Assembly: GCA_014381825.1 (NCBI GenBank)
Contig: JACNKX010000206.1
Coordinates: 1 to 64,000, forward strand
Direction of reading: 5' to 3'
Length of the DNA: 64,000 nt
Source: Planctomycetota bacterium
GTDB taxonomy: Bacteria; Planctomycetota; Planctomycetia; Pirellulales; Pirellulaceae
The notes beneath the pieces are model-generated. The model did no database searches. It saw only the letters and a list, made by a program, of their open reading frames with translations, and had not been told where the DNA came from. Below, piece by piece: positions 49,142-58,297 of this stretch (positions within the stretch are counted from its first letter, which is position 1; each line of letters starts with the position of its first letter). The translations under genes and the position numbers were made by a program.

Positions 49142-49356
49142 TCAGGCCGGCTCGGTAGTACTTCCGCCAGCCGCCCGGACTATCGCCACGATGCTCGCCT
49201 TCACGTCATCCGAAAGCGCCGGCCAGGAGTCGATGATCGCTTGCAACTTGGGGTCGATTGTGGCGTTTTCAAGTTCAACTGCTGCGCCTAGTGCTGCGCG
49301 GTGGAGTGACGCCGGGTCTAATGTATGACTCTGTAGCGGGTTAGAAGAATTCCCGA
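49142..49356 (-). pseudogene. Integrase-tail-like ORF running into the tRNA relic
   Basis: A frame of 80 residues begins inside the tRNA-Lys relic (its ATG is part of the tRNA copy at 49,357-49,384) and continues as LHRAALGAAVELENATIDPK then IDSWPALSDDVKASIVAIVR. Its start is thus made from tRNA sequence, so the true gene front is lost. It matches the tail at 47.5 kb and the ends of tRNA-adjacent integrases. Confidence 0.5.
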
Positions 49357-49399
49357 ATTGATTAAGAGTCAATTGCTCTGCCAATTGAGCTATAGGGGC
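49357..49399 (-). repeat. 43-bp copy of the tRNA-Lys 5' half (attachment duplicate)
   Basis: These 43 bases are identical to 46,323-46,365 of the tRNA-Lys gene, from the 3' side of the anticodon stem to the 5' end of the tRNA. Together the two copies bracket 3,034 bases. They look like the attL and attR of an integration at this tRNA. Confidence 0.85.
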
Positions 49400-49655
49400 G
49401 TGGAGGCAGTTAATTGCTGCCTCGAAGTCGCTAGTTTAACAAGATCCGACACCGACGAAAGCCCTTCAACGCCAGCGCTCTTATCGCAATTTACTGGTCG
49501 TTTTCGGGAGTTCGTGAAGCGGAGTATTCTGAATTTTCGTTAAAATCAGAAAAACCCGCAAGTTCCTCCCAGATTGACACGATATAGAGGGCAGATACGA
49601 ACAGCGGACGTCGGCGCGGCTGGCGTTCGAGCTCTCTCGATTGAGGAATGGTTGC

Positions 49656-50228
49656 ATGGCTCATAAGTCGCTCTTTATCGCGTTGAACGTCTTGCTGGCT
49701 TGCACGGCATTGAGCAGCACAGGCTGCGTGGGCTTTAACCAGTCCGGGCTTGGCCTTTTGTCGATTCCGATTCCAGTGAGCCCTTACTTCCAAGACCGAA
49801 AAGAAGATGAGTTCTGGATTAAGGAGCGATACGATACGGTTCCGATCCTCGGTCCACTTTCGGAAGGCGGCCCGGCCGTCGCGCTTGATCCGCCTGCTGA
49901 CGACGAAGTTTTGCGTGCGATGCAACGAGCCAGACCGATTGAAGGTGGCTTGCCATATTTGCATGAAACGCAATGGAACAATATGCGGATCGTCAAAGAG
50001 AAGATCGCCGACTATGTCGATCCTCCGCGATTCATCCCGACCATTGGCCCGGCCCAATTGCATCACGCTCACTACAAGTGCACGATCTACTTTACGGAAA
50101 TTACGAACGTGGGCTGGCCAGTTCCGCATCAGCTGAAGAATGAAGATGCGGTCGAGGTGATCTACATTGACCACAATCACTTCCATATGGTTGGCAATGT
50201 TGATGCTGGCGTGAACACAAACTATTAA
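49656..50228 (+). CDS. Putative lipoprotein, conserved-looking hypothetical
   Basis: The 190-residue product starts MAHKSLFIALNVLLACTALS and has the lipobox LSSTGC (Cys24), so it is likely a lipoprotein. The rest (PVSPYFQDRKEDEFWIKERY, VPILGPLSEGGPAVALDPPA, IYIDHNHFHMVGNVDAG) resembles planctomycete proteins of unknown function. GAGG lies upstream of the ATG; a TTG at 49641 is less likely. It is convergent with the decarboxylase operon. Confidence 0.75.
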   Translation: MAHKSLFIALNVLLACTALSSTGCVGFNQSGLGLLSIPIPVSPYFQDRKEDEFWIKERYDTVPILGPLSEGGPAVALDPPADDEVLRAMQRARPIEGGLPYLHETQWNNMRIVKEKIADYVDPPRFIPTIGPAQLHHAHYKCTIYFTEITNVGWPVPHQLKNEDAVEVIYIDHNHFHMVGNVDAGVNTNY

Positions 50229-50404
50229 ATCAGGCAAGGTGACCGCCGAAAGAATCTTGACCTCGCGAGCAGACATGCTGGCGAGGTCAAGTCATTTCTT
50301 GCGGATTCGATACCGTCGCTCAGCATGGGCAATCAGTGACGGTAACTGCTACGCGAACTCGAATATCGGTCAGCCAAACTACACGCGTCATTCGATCGAG
50401 TGCT

Positions 50405-52207
50405 CTATGCGATGGAAGCCAACTCTTGGCCTGTCGCAACTTGATCGCCGACAGCGACCGCAAGCTCTGCAATCGTGCCGTCAACCGGGGCGCTGATGTG
50501 GACTTCCATCTTCATGGCTTCGATCACGAGTACCGAGTCGCCAGCGCTGATCGAGTCGCCGGGGTTCGCAAGCACTCGCAAGACCACACCCGGCATCTCG
50601 GCAGTAACGGGCGTCTTCTTGCCACTCGGTGTGGCCGCCGGCGCGCCAGAAACCGCTTCGCCGGTCGCACGAATCCCGACTTTGTACGCCTTGCCGTTGA
50701 CGGTCGCTTGGTCGCCATCGAACGACATTTTGTAGTCCTTGCCGTTCACACTTACGACATAGGAGCCCGTGCCTTCGGCTGCGTTCGGGGAGGCGGGTTG
50801 TTCCTTCTCCACCCTGCGCACACCAGTCGTCGCCTTGCCTTGGAGGAAGGCAAGTCCCTTGTCCTTACAAGCGGCGACGATGAAAATGTTTTCGTCGGTT
50901 TCGGGCAGCCCGTTGTCCTTCAAGACCTTCTTGGCCGGCTCGATTCCTTTGTCTGGATCTTCGTCGTTCATCTCCAGCGGTGCTCGAGTTGTCGGTTCCA
51001 GGCCAAGTTGTTTTGAGGCGATCTTGACCACTTCGTCATCGGGCTTCACGGGCGTTTTCCCGAAGTAGCCCAGGACCATCTTGCCGTACGGTTCGGCGAT
51101 TTTTTCCCAGGGGCCGAACATGACGTTGTTCAACGCCTGTTGGACGTAGAACTGCGAAACGGGTGTCACCGACGTACCGTAGCCTCCGCGGCGAACAACG
51201 TCTCCCATCGCTTTGATCAGTTCGGGGTATTTGTCCATGATGCCATTGTCGCGCATCATCTGCGTGTTCGCCGTCAGCGCACCGCCCGGCATTGGGCTCC
51301 ATGGGATCAAAGGCTCGACGGCAACGGCTTCCGGCGGCAAGAAGTAGTCTTTCATACAGTCTTTGAAGACTTCTTCTGCTTCGCGAACCTTTTCAATATC
51401 TACATCGAGCGTGTACTCGGAACCACGCAGCGCGTGCCACATGACCAGTACGTCCGGTTGGCACGTGCCGCCAGAGCAAGGAGCGAGCGAAAGGTCGATC
51501 GCGTCCGCGCCGGCATCCAACGCGGCCTTGTACGCCAAAACCGACGTTCCGGCTGTCTCGTGTGTGTGAAAGTGGATGACGGCATCGCCTGGCAGCATCT
51601 TTCGCGCACGTTTGATCGTCTCGTAGACGGTTGAAGGCACCGACGTTCCAGAAGCGTCCTTAAAGCAGACAGCGTCGAAAGGGATTCCGGCGTCGAGGAT
51701 TTTTTGGAGTGTGGCTTCGTAGAAATCCGGGGTATGCGCGCCCTCGCAACCCGGCGGCAACTCCATCAGCGTGACGCAGACTTGATGTTTTAGGCCTGCG
51801 TCAACGATGCATTGCCCGCTGTAGATCAAGTTATCGACGTCGTTCAACGCATCGAAGTTGCGGATCGTCGTCATGCCATGTTTCTTGAACATCTGAGCAT
51901 GCAATTTAACGATGTCACTCGACTGTGATTCGAGTCCGACAACATTCACACCTCGGGCAAGCGTTTGCAAGTTCGCGTCAGGACCCGCCGTCTCGCGAAA
52001 GGCATCCATCATGTCGAAAGCGTCTTCATTGCAATAGAAGTACAACGACTGGAATCTAGCTCCGCCACCAGCCTCGAAGTACTGAATGCCTGCGTCACGA
52101 GCAGCCTCCAACGCGGGCAGGAAGTCCTTGGTGAAAACACGCGCTCCGTAAACGGATTGGAATCCATCGCGGAACGCCGTACACATGAATCTGACTTTTT
52201 TGGCCAT
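50405..52207 (-). CDS. oadA: Biotin-dependent decarboxylase alpha subunit (oxaloacetate decarboxylase/pyruvate carboxylase B type)
   Basis: The carboxyltransferase half of a sodium-pumping decarboxylase moves CO2 from oxaloacetate (or a related acid) to biotin. The 600-residue protein has the TIM-barrel start FMCTAFRDGFQSVYGARVF (RDGFQS in place of RDxHQS), metal ligands in VIHFHTHETAGTSVLAYKAA, and a C-terminal biotinyl domain with the target Lys in VIEAMKMEVHISAP. An Ala/Pro-rich linker separates them. It is the third gene of oadG-oadB-oadA. True substrate (oxaloacetate or methylmalonyl-CoA-like) cannot be told from sequence alone. Confidence 0.85.
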   Translation of the reverse strand: MAKKVRFMCTAFRDGFQSVYGARVFTKDFLPALEAARDAGIQYFEAGGGARFQSLYFYCNEDAFDMMDAFRETAGPDANLQTLARGVNVVGLESQSSDIVKLHAQMFKKHGMTTIRNFDALNDVDNLIYSGQCIVDAGLKHQVCVTLMELPPGCEGAHTPDFYEATLQKILDAGIPFDAVCFKDASGTSVPSTVYETIKRARKMLPGDAVIHFHTHETAGTSVLAYKAALDAGADAIDLSLAPCSGGTCQPDVLVMWHALRGSEYTLDVDIEKVREAEEVFKDCMKDYFLPPEAVAVEPLIPWSPMPGGALTANTQMMRDNGIMDKYPELIKAMGDVVRRGGYGTSVTPVSQFYVQQALNNVMFGPWEKIAEPYGKMVLGYFGKTPVKPDDEVVKIASKQLGLEPTTRAPLEMNDEDPDKGIEPAKKVLKDNGLPETDENIFIVAACKDKGLAFLQGKATTGVRRVEKEQPASPNAAEGTGSYVVSVNGKDYKMSFDGDQATVNGKAYKVGIRATGEAVSGAPAATPSGKKTPVTAEMPGVVLRVLANPGDSISAGDSVLVIEAMKMEVHISAPVDGTIAELAVAVGDQVATGQELASIA

Positions 52208-52286
52208 CTACTCGCTCAGTTTAGAATTGTTTCGTCTTCAACCTTCAGTTCCTCGCACTGAATGGCGAAAACATTTATCCGAATAC

Positions 52287-53507
52287 TCACTTTGCTAATA
52301 CGGACCACAAGACCCCCGCAGCGACGGCGGAACCGATCACTCCCGCGACGTTTGGCGCCATCGCGTGCATGAGGAGAAAATTGTGAGGGTCTTCTTGTTG
52401 TCCGACCATCTGGGCGACGCGTGCTGAATCGGGGACTGCCGAAACTCCAGCAGCGCCGATCAACGGATTGATCTTCTCCGTCAAAAACAAGTTCATCAGC
52501 TTGGCAAACAAGACGCCGGCCGCCGTCGCGACTGCGAACGCCGTTGCGCCCAGTCCAAAAATCAACAACGAGTTCGGTGTCAGAAAGTTCTGCGCCTTGG
52601 TGCTGGCGCCCACCGAGAAGCCTAGCAAAATCGTGACGATGTCGATCAACGAAGTGCGCGCCGTATTCGCAAGTCGTTCGGTGACGCCGCTCTCTTTCAT
52701 CAAGTTGCCGAAGAACATCATGCCAAGCAGCACCATCGCGCCCGGCGCGATCAAGGCACAAATCAAAAAGGCAACAATTGGAAACAAAATGCGTTCGCGT
52801 TTGCTGACATGGCGCGGCGGCTTCATGCGGATCAATCGTTCTTCGCGAGTCGTCAGCAGCTTCATAATCGGTGGCTGAATGACGGGGACGAGTGCCATAT
52901 ACGAGTATGCCGCGATCGCGATCGGGCCTAGTAGTTCTGGTGCAAGTTTGGCGGCAAGGAAAATCGCGGTCGGGCCATCGGCACCGCCAATGATTCCGAT
53001 CGCCCCCGCTGCTTCGGGCGTAAACCCTAAACACAGCGCTCCTAGAAACGTCGCGAAGACTCCGAATTGGGCCGCAGCGCCCAGCAGCACGAGTTTCGGA
53101 TTAGACAACATCGTCGAGAAGTCGGTCATCGCGCCAATGCCGAGAAAGATCAACGGCGGAAAGATGCCGTAGCGAACTCCAAAATAGATGTAGGCGAGGA
53201 CGCTTCCCGGGTTAGACTTGACCTGCTCTCCGATGACTTGTTGCTCGGCATTCGTAACTTCTTCAATAACGACGTCGCCATCGCTGACGACAATGCCTCC
53301 TGCGTCATAAACACCGAGCCCCATGTCATCAAGGTAAGGGATATTTCCAACGACGATTCCGAACCCGATCGGCAACAACAACAGCGGTTCATAATCTTTG
53401 ATGATCGCCAACGCGATAAAGACGAGCCCAACAACGATCATGATTGCGTTGTACGGCGTCATTAAACTGAAGCCGGTGGTCTCTAAGAAATTGAGCAGGA
53501 TGTCCAT
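52287..53507 (-). CDS. oadB: Sodium-translocating decarboxylase beta subunit
   Basis: The 406-residue integral membrane protein is the sodium channel and decarboxylation site. It has the family landmarks DFSTMLSNPKLVLLGAAAQF, GIIGGADGPTAIFLAAKLAP (the GGADGPT sequence binds sodium), and a C-terminal FLLMHAMAPNVAGVIGSAVA. Several hydrophobic helices are visible. An inserted soluble loop near residues 75-95 (DGDVVIEEVTNAEQQVIGEQ) is longer than in the enterobacterial protein. It is in one operon with the alpha and gamma subunits. Confidence 0.92.
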   Translation of the reverse strand: MDILLNFLETTGFSLMTPYNAIMIVVGLVFIALAIIKDYEPLLLLPIGFGIVVGNIPYLDDMGLGVYDAGGIVVSDGDVVIEEVTNAEQQVIGEQVKSNPGSVLAYIYFGVRYGIFPPLIFLGIGAMTDFSTMLSNPKLVLLGAAAQFGVFATFLGALCLGFTPEAAGAIGIIGGADGPTAIFLAAKLAPELLGPIAIAAYSYMALVPVIQPPIMKLLTTREERLIRMKPPRHVSKRERILFPIVAFLICALIAPGAMVLLGMMFFGNLMKESGVTERLANTARTSLIDIVTILLGFSVGASTKAQNFLTPNSLLIFGLGATAFAVATAAGVLFAKLMNLFLTEKINPLIGAAGVSAVPDSARVAQMVGQQEDPHNFLLMHAMAPNVAGVIGSAVAAGVLWSVLAK

Positions 53508-53579
53508 TCAAGCTTTCCGTCGCTACTTTTACTCAACTGAGATTGGGGGGATCGTGAACACAACGAAGCAGGAAATAGT

Positions 53580-53858
53580 TCAGTCGGTTTTATCGTTGGA
53601 TTTCGTTCGCGTATGCAATGCATAGCCAACCGCCACGGCGAGAGCCTCGTCACTGGCCGGCTTGGCCGTTGGTGCCGCGTGATGCTCGTGTTCTGCAGGG
53701 AGAAATCCCTCAAGAGCATCGAGGACTTTCGGCATCGTCGCGATGGCGAGCGTAATGAGTGCCAGGGAAGTGAACACGATCGACAAGCCCGTTGCTGCGA
53801 TTGCAATGCCGTCGTATTTCACGACGTTTTGGAGGCTGAATGTTAGTTCACCAAGCAT
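53580..53858 (-). CDS. oadG: Decarboxylase gamma-like membrane subunit
   Basis: The 92-residue protein has one membrane helix (GIAIAATGLSIVFTSLALIT) and a hydrophilic tail with EHEHHAAP, a histidine-rich segment that could bind zinc as in OadG. It is the first gene of the three-gene operon, so it assembles the alpha and beta subunits. The 500 bases to the divergent RDD gene (53,859-54,357) hold no gene I can support and probably carry both promoters. Confidence 0.75.
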   Translation of the reverse strand: MLGELTFSLQNVVKYDGIAIAATGLSIVFTSLALITLAIATMPKVLDALEGFLPAEHEHHAAPTAKPASDEALAVAVGYALHTRTKSNDKTD

Positions 53859-54357
53859 GGATTTCCAAGTCTCGCACCGTTCATCGTCCCGAAGCCCAAG
53901 CCCGGCGACGTCGAGCCATAAAGCCGTTCAGTGAAACGCCTAGGTTAACTGCGGTTCGAGGAAGTGTCGAGGGTACGGGCCGGACGATTGGCGGCCGTGT
54001 TCAGCGAGATTTCGACTTCGTTTTCGGTCGCTCGCGGTAGCTCGCCCATTCAATCCGCTGCGACTCGTATCGAGGCCATTCCCAGGTAGGCCAAACGGCG
54101 CTCTCAGCTTGAACTTCCGCGTACGCAGCGCGCGACCGTGCCGACGAGCAGTTCGCGGCCGCCGCGTAGCAACTCGTCAATCGCAAGCCTTCGCGAGTGA
54201 GGCGATCGATGCTCGGCGTCTTTAGACAGATTTTTCAATTCGAAATGGATTGCAGACCGCGCGACACGGGTTATATTCGCTCTACGCCCGTCTACCGTTG
54301 GTACGAGGGGCGGCATCTCGACAGCTGTTACGAATTTTGAAAGAGGGAAGCGGTCAA

Positions 54358-54861
54358 ATGCAAGCTGAAAATCCTTATGCATCACCCGAGTCAACGAACC
54401 CCGCTATCGATATCGCTCCGAATGTAAACGAACTTCGTATAGCGTCACAAGGGAAACGCTTTCTTAACCTGATTCTCGACGGCATCGTAACCAATGTCTT
54501 GTCGGGAGTTGCGGGGGTCGTTGTCGGTCTGGTCTATGGCATCTCGCGCGCCGCACAGGGGGCACCGATCACGCCCGAAGATGAAGCAACGTTGCAAGTT
54601 GTAGGAATGTTAATGGGGTTCGCAGTAATGATCGTCTATTTCGTTTTCACGGAACTCGTCTTTCAGCGATCGTTCGCAAAGTTTGTTACCGGGACGCGTG
54701 TGGTACGCGAGGATGGTGGAAGGCCCTCGTTTGGCCAAATTCTGGGTCGCACGTTAGCTCGCTTTATCCCCTTCGAGGCATTTTCGTTCTTTGGTGGTCA
54801 GGGCTTTCCAGTTGGTTGGCACGACTCCCTTTCGGGAACAAGAGTCATCAACACTCGCTAA
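54358..54861 (+). CDS. RDD family membrane protein
   Basis: The 167-residue protein starts MQAENPYASPESTNPAIDIA, a common planctomycete head, then LRIASQGKRFLNLILDGIVT (the R-D-D pattern), two membrane helices (LSGVAGVVVGLVYGISRAAQ, LMGFAVMIVYFVFTELVFQR), and RSFAKFVTGTRVVREDGGRP with GQILGRTLARFIPFEAFSFF. RDD proteins are membrane proteins of transport-like or unclear role. GAGGGAAG lies upstream of the ATG at 54358; the longer frame has no ribosome site. Confidence 0.85.
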   Translation: MQAENPYASPESTNPAIDIAPNVNELRIASQGKRFLNLILDGIVTNVLSGVAGVVVGLVYGISRAAQGAPITPEDEATLQVVGMLMGFAVMIVYFVFTELVFQRSFAKFVTGTRVVREDGGRPSFGQILGRTLARFIPFEAFSFFGGQGFPVGWHDSLSGTRVINTR

Positions 54862-54956
54862 AACGTTCGCGTTCTAGTTAACGGCTGCAAGCCTTTCGCA
54901 CCAATGCAAGTTCGACCGGTCGATGAACGCTGCTTGGCAATCGAATCTCGGACAAG

Positions 54957-57900
54957 TTATCGATCCAACCCCGTTCGCACGAACGCCTCGGCTTCGTCGT
55001 AGTTCATTTCGACGTAGTAGCTGATTCGACCTCGATCTCGCTCTAACGCGTTCTTCTTCTGCTTATCGGTCTCGGCGGCGATCTGACGCGTCAGCCCCTC
55101 GAGCTTCTCGCGCACCGCAAAGTAACCGACTCGATAGGACTCCTTTGCCGAGTCACCTCGATCTGAGATCGATTTGCGAAGCTGTTGTAGGTCGTTCTGG
55201 CTGATCTCGCCTTTTACAAGCTCGGCGAACGCCGTCACGCGCCCAGCGAACTCAAGCGTGTGATTCGTATAACGCTGCTCGTCGGCATCTCCGCCTTGGG
55301 GCAGGTGCTTCGCCAACTGTTCGAGCTGTTGCAGGCCGTCCTTATAATCACTCTCCCAAAAAGATTTCCAAGCCAACGCGTGATACGCGACACACGCAGT
55401 GGGGTGATGCAGACGCACTTCATTTAGCGTCTGTAACGCAGCTCGCGTGCGATTTCCCTTCATCAACACAAGACCGAGCGCAACGTCCGCATCCGGCTGA
55501 TTAGCAGCCAGTTGTTTGGCGCGGGCGTGATCGATCGTCAGCTGGTTGTCGATTCGCCCTTGCAGGGAGGCCAGCACACGAATGATCGCGGCCTTCGCAT
55601 CGGACGACAGCCTGGGCGGCGTTGCATCGGGCAGGAACAGCTTTGGCGTTTGCGGCGAGTTCGCAGTGAGTTCGCTCAACCGGCGATCGGTAAAGCCAAA
55701 CAACTCGTTGGCGTCGATTCGATGATCCCGATTGATATCGGCTTCGCCCGCAAAGGCGGCCTCCACGCAAACTGAAAATGCACCGCGCCCCCGATCTTCG
55801 AGCTTTACCGCTTGCTGCCCCCGATCCGAGCTCGCAATAACGATTGCTGAAGTCGAAACAGGACGTCGAGGCGTTTCTTTCACCGATTCAGCCAATTCAA
55901 CCGCAGATGTTTGCTTGATGGTCGAGTCGGCGTCTGGACTTGCTCCCGTATCTAACAGAATTATCTTCTCGTTGGCGAGGCACCGCTCGACCTGTTCGAT
56001 TAACCAGCGAACTGCCAATCCGGTCGAACCGATTCGACGCACATCGAATCCTTGTGGGACGAGATAGCCTACCTGTTGATCGTTGATATAGCCGTGGCCA
56101 AGGTAGTAAACCAGCAGCTGACTATCAGAGGGGACGCGTGTCAGAAAGCGGCTGACTGCACCTTCCAATCCGAGCCGCGTTGCGTCCTGTTGGTGAAGGA
56201 TCTGCTCCTCTGGAACGCGGTAATGTGCACGCAGAGTATCGTGCAACGCTGTCGTGTCGGCTTCGCTGTAGCGGATCGGTGGCAGGTCGGGATTGTCGTA
56301 CGTTTCGAAGTTGATCACGATCACCCAAGTCCGCGGGTCAGGTTGAGGAACGATTGCGACTTGCGCTGCTTCACGGTTGGCGGGGTCTGGTGACTTGCGT
56401 TGCACCGTGACACGGTCGCCGACCCGCAGGAAGTACAAGTTCACGGGACCGCTATCAATCAACAAGTTACAGCCAGCGCCTAACACGAACGTCCCGGTGT
56501 CGTTGCTTTCATCACGAGTCACCGCAAAGGTCCGCTCGTCGTAATCGATGCTCGTGACGACGCCGGACTCGGTAACATCGCGAAACGCTTCAATGCGATG
56601 GGCGGCAACGTCGTATTCTATCGTGACGCGATCGGTTGCTCGCAGATCGAAGGGCGACAGCGGACGGGCGTCTTGGTGCGTTTCCCCGTTGAGCGTGAGC
56701 GTGCAATCGCCAGCGATGTCGAAAGTCCTTTCCGTGCCAGCTGCTTGGGTATTGGCGGCGTCACTCTGTATCGAAAGTTTTGTATCGTCGGCCTCGACCA
56801 GCGATCCCGAGATCGATAGCGTTCGCAACGCAGTGACTCGAAGCGCCATGCGAGTGTCGTCGTCCGACGCTCGGTGTTCGACGGCGATGCGGTCTTCCGG
56901 ACGTAGCGATGCGAGACGCGATGTTTTGGCGTTTAGCGTGTACTTCGTGATGTCGTTCGTTTGAAGAGTCAGCTCACCGCCATCGATCGGCTCGAATGTC
57001 AGCAAAAGGGAAGACGTATCGACTGAGCGAACGATGCCACCTGTCGTCGTTGCAAGTTCTCGACTGGCATAGATTTCCTTGAACGGGCCTGCGCCGCTGG
57101 TCAAGTAATCGATTTGAACTTGGTCATCCTTCAGGAGATCCGCAAGGGTCGCTCGCTCGCCGTTGATGAATAATCGATCAAGGCTCGAATCGACAATGAT
57201 GCCTTGGGCATTTCCTCCGCTCGCTGAAGCAATGAAGAACTGATTCCGGTCTGGATCGAGTTCGACGATCAGCCCTTCGGTAGGCTGCAACACAGCAGCT
57301 TTCTCTGTGGGCGGCTTGGAAGGCTCGTGATTGGGAAGGAAGAACATTGCCATGCTCAAGACCACACTGCACGCGGCCGCCCCGATGGCGAGAGAGCGTT
57401 TTCGCTTCGCCTGCATTGCTTCGCGCGCTGCCTCTTCCTCCGCATCTGCTTGGTCGCTCGCTGGCGGAGCTTCGCCCTCGGTACTTAGATCGGCGAGCAC
57501 TTCACTCGCCGTTCTATAACGCTTGGCAGGATCTTTCTCGACGAGCCGTTGAATGATGTGAGCCAGATCTGGCGGCACGCCGTCGAGTGTTCGAGAGATT
57601 TCCGGCAAACGACGATCGGGAGCAGAGTGCCACATCATCCAAGCAATTTGTTGATCCCGCCCATACATGTTCAGGCCAGGGAACAACGTCTCAAAGTGCT
57701 CGCCGCACATCAATTCGAACGCCGTGAAGCCCAGCGAGTACAAATCGCTATGCGGTCCAACAGCGCCGAATTGATCGGAGACAACCTCCGGAGCCATGTA
57801 CTTTGTCGTTCCTTTGACAACACTCCCATCGTCGCCAGCAAGACGGCGGGCGATACCAAAGTCTCCGAGCTTGACGCGCGCGTTGCGGTCGACCAGCAGA

Positions 57901-58292
57901 TTGCTCGGCTTCACGTCGCCGTGGACGATCCCGTGCTTATGCATGAACTTGAGTGCATGCAATGTGTAGTTCAATGCCAATCGCAGATCCTTGATGTCGA
58001 TTCCGCGACCACCCAGCATTTGCGGCAGGCTTCCTTGAGCCAATTCGAGAATCAACCATCCACGCTCACGAACGACGTCGTAGATCGTCATGATGTTGGG
58101 ATGTTCGAGCGACGCCAGCAGTTGTGCCTCTTGCCAATAACGATCTAGTTGTTGCGGGTCTTCCAGATACTGCTGATGGATTTGTTTGATCGCGACGTCG
58201 CGACCGAGTTCGTTATCACGACCACGATAGACGGTCGCGAAGTCTCCCTTCGCGATCGGGTCGGTGATTTGATATCGATCAGAAGGGTTCAT
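54957..58292 (-). CDS. Ser/Thr protein kinase with a caspase-like domain that lacks its cysteine
   Basis: The 1111-residue protein has an N-terminal kinase (residues 7-265): VAIKQ (K36), HGDVKPSN (D126, HGD instead of HRD), LGDFGIARR. A membrane helix lies near 301-320 (LAIGAAACSVVLSMAMFFLP). Residues 340-650 hold four or five beta-rich repeats. Residues 655-890 look like a peptidase C14 (caspase) domain: INFETYDNPDLPPIRYSEAD, LLVYYLGHGYI (H733), then IILLDTGASPD, where LLDxCxS is expected. The Cys is replaced by Thr-Gly, so the protease should be inactive. An EF-hand loop DINRDHRIDANE (852-863) follows, then TPR-like helices. It ends the Tad operon. Confidence 0.88.
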   Translation of the reverse strand: MNPSDRYQITDPIAKGDFATVYRGRDNELGRDVAIKQIHQQYLEDPQQLDRYWQEAQLLASLEHPNIMTIYDVVRERGWLILELAQGSLPQMLGGRGIDIKDLRLALNYTLHALKFMHKHGIVHGDVKPSNLLVDRNARVKLGDFGIARRLAGDDGSVVKGTTKYMAPEVVSDQFGAVGPHSDLYSLGFTAFELMCGEHFETLFPGLNMYGRDQQIAWMMWHSAPDRRLPEISRTLDGVPPDLAHIIQRLVEKDPAKRYRTASEVLADLSTEGEAPPASDQADAEEEAAREAMQAKRKRSLAIGAAACSVVLSMAMFFLPNHEPSKPPTEKAAVLQPTEGLIVELDPDRNQFFIASASGGNAQGIIVDSSLDRLFINGERATLADLLKDDQVQIDYLTSGAGPFKEIYASRELATTTGGIVRSVDTSSLLLTFEPIDGGELTLQTNDITKYTLNAKTSRLASLRPEDRIAVEHRASDDDTRMALRVTALRTLSISGSLVEADDTKLSIQSDAANTQAAGTERTFDIAGDCTLTLNGETHQDARPLSPFDLRATDRVTIEYDVAAHRIEAFRDVTESGVVTSIDYDERTFAVTRDESNDTGTFVLGAGCNLLIDSGPVNLYFLRVGDRVTVQRKSPDPANREAAQVAIVPQPDPRTWVIVINFETYDNPDLPPIRYSEADTTALHDTLRAHYRVPEEQILHQQDATRLGLEGAVSRFLTRVPSDSQLLVYYLGHGYINDQQVGYLVPQGFDVRRIGSTGLAVRWLIEQVERCLANEKIILLDTGASPDADSTIKQTSAVELAESVKETPRRPVSTSAIVIASSDRGQQAVKLEDRGRGAFSVCVEAAFAGEADINRDHRIDANELFGFTDRRLSELTANSPQTPKLFLPDATPPRLSSDAKAAIIRVLASLQGRIDNQLTIDHARAKQLAANQPDADVALGLVLMKGNRTRAALQTLNEVRLHHPTACVAYHALAWKSFWESDYKDGLQQLEQLAKHLPQGGDADEQRYTNHTLEFAGRVTAFAELVKGEISQNDLQQLRKSISDRGDSAKESYRVGYFAVREKLEGLTRQIAAETDKQKKNALERDRGRISYYVEMNYDEAEAFVRTGLDR

Positions 58293-58297
58293 AACAC

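Noticed and set aside
53859-54357. Short minus-strand frames between oadG and the RDD gene
   Set aside because: No ribosome sites and no protein-like text; the region fits divergent promoters.
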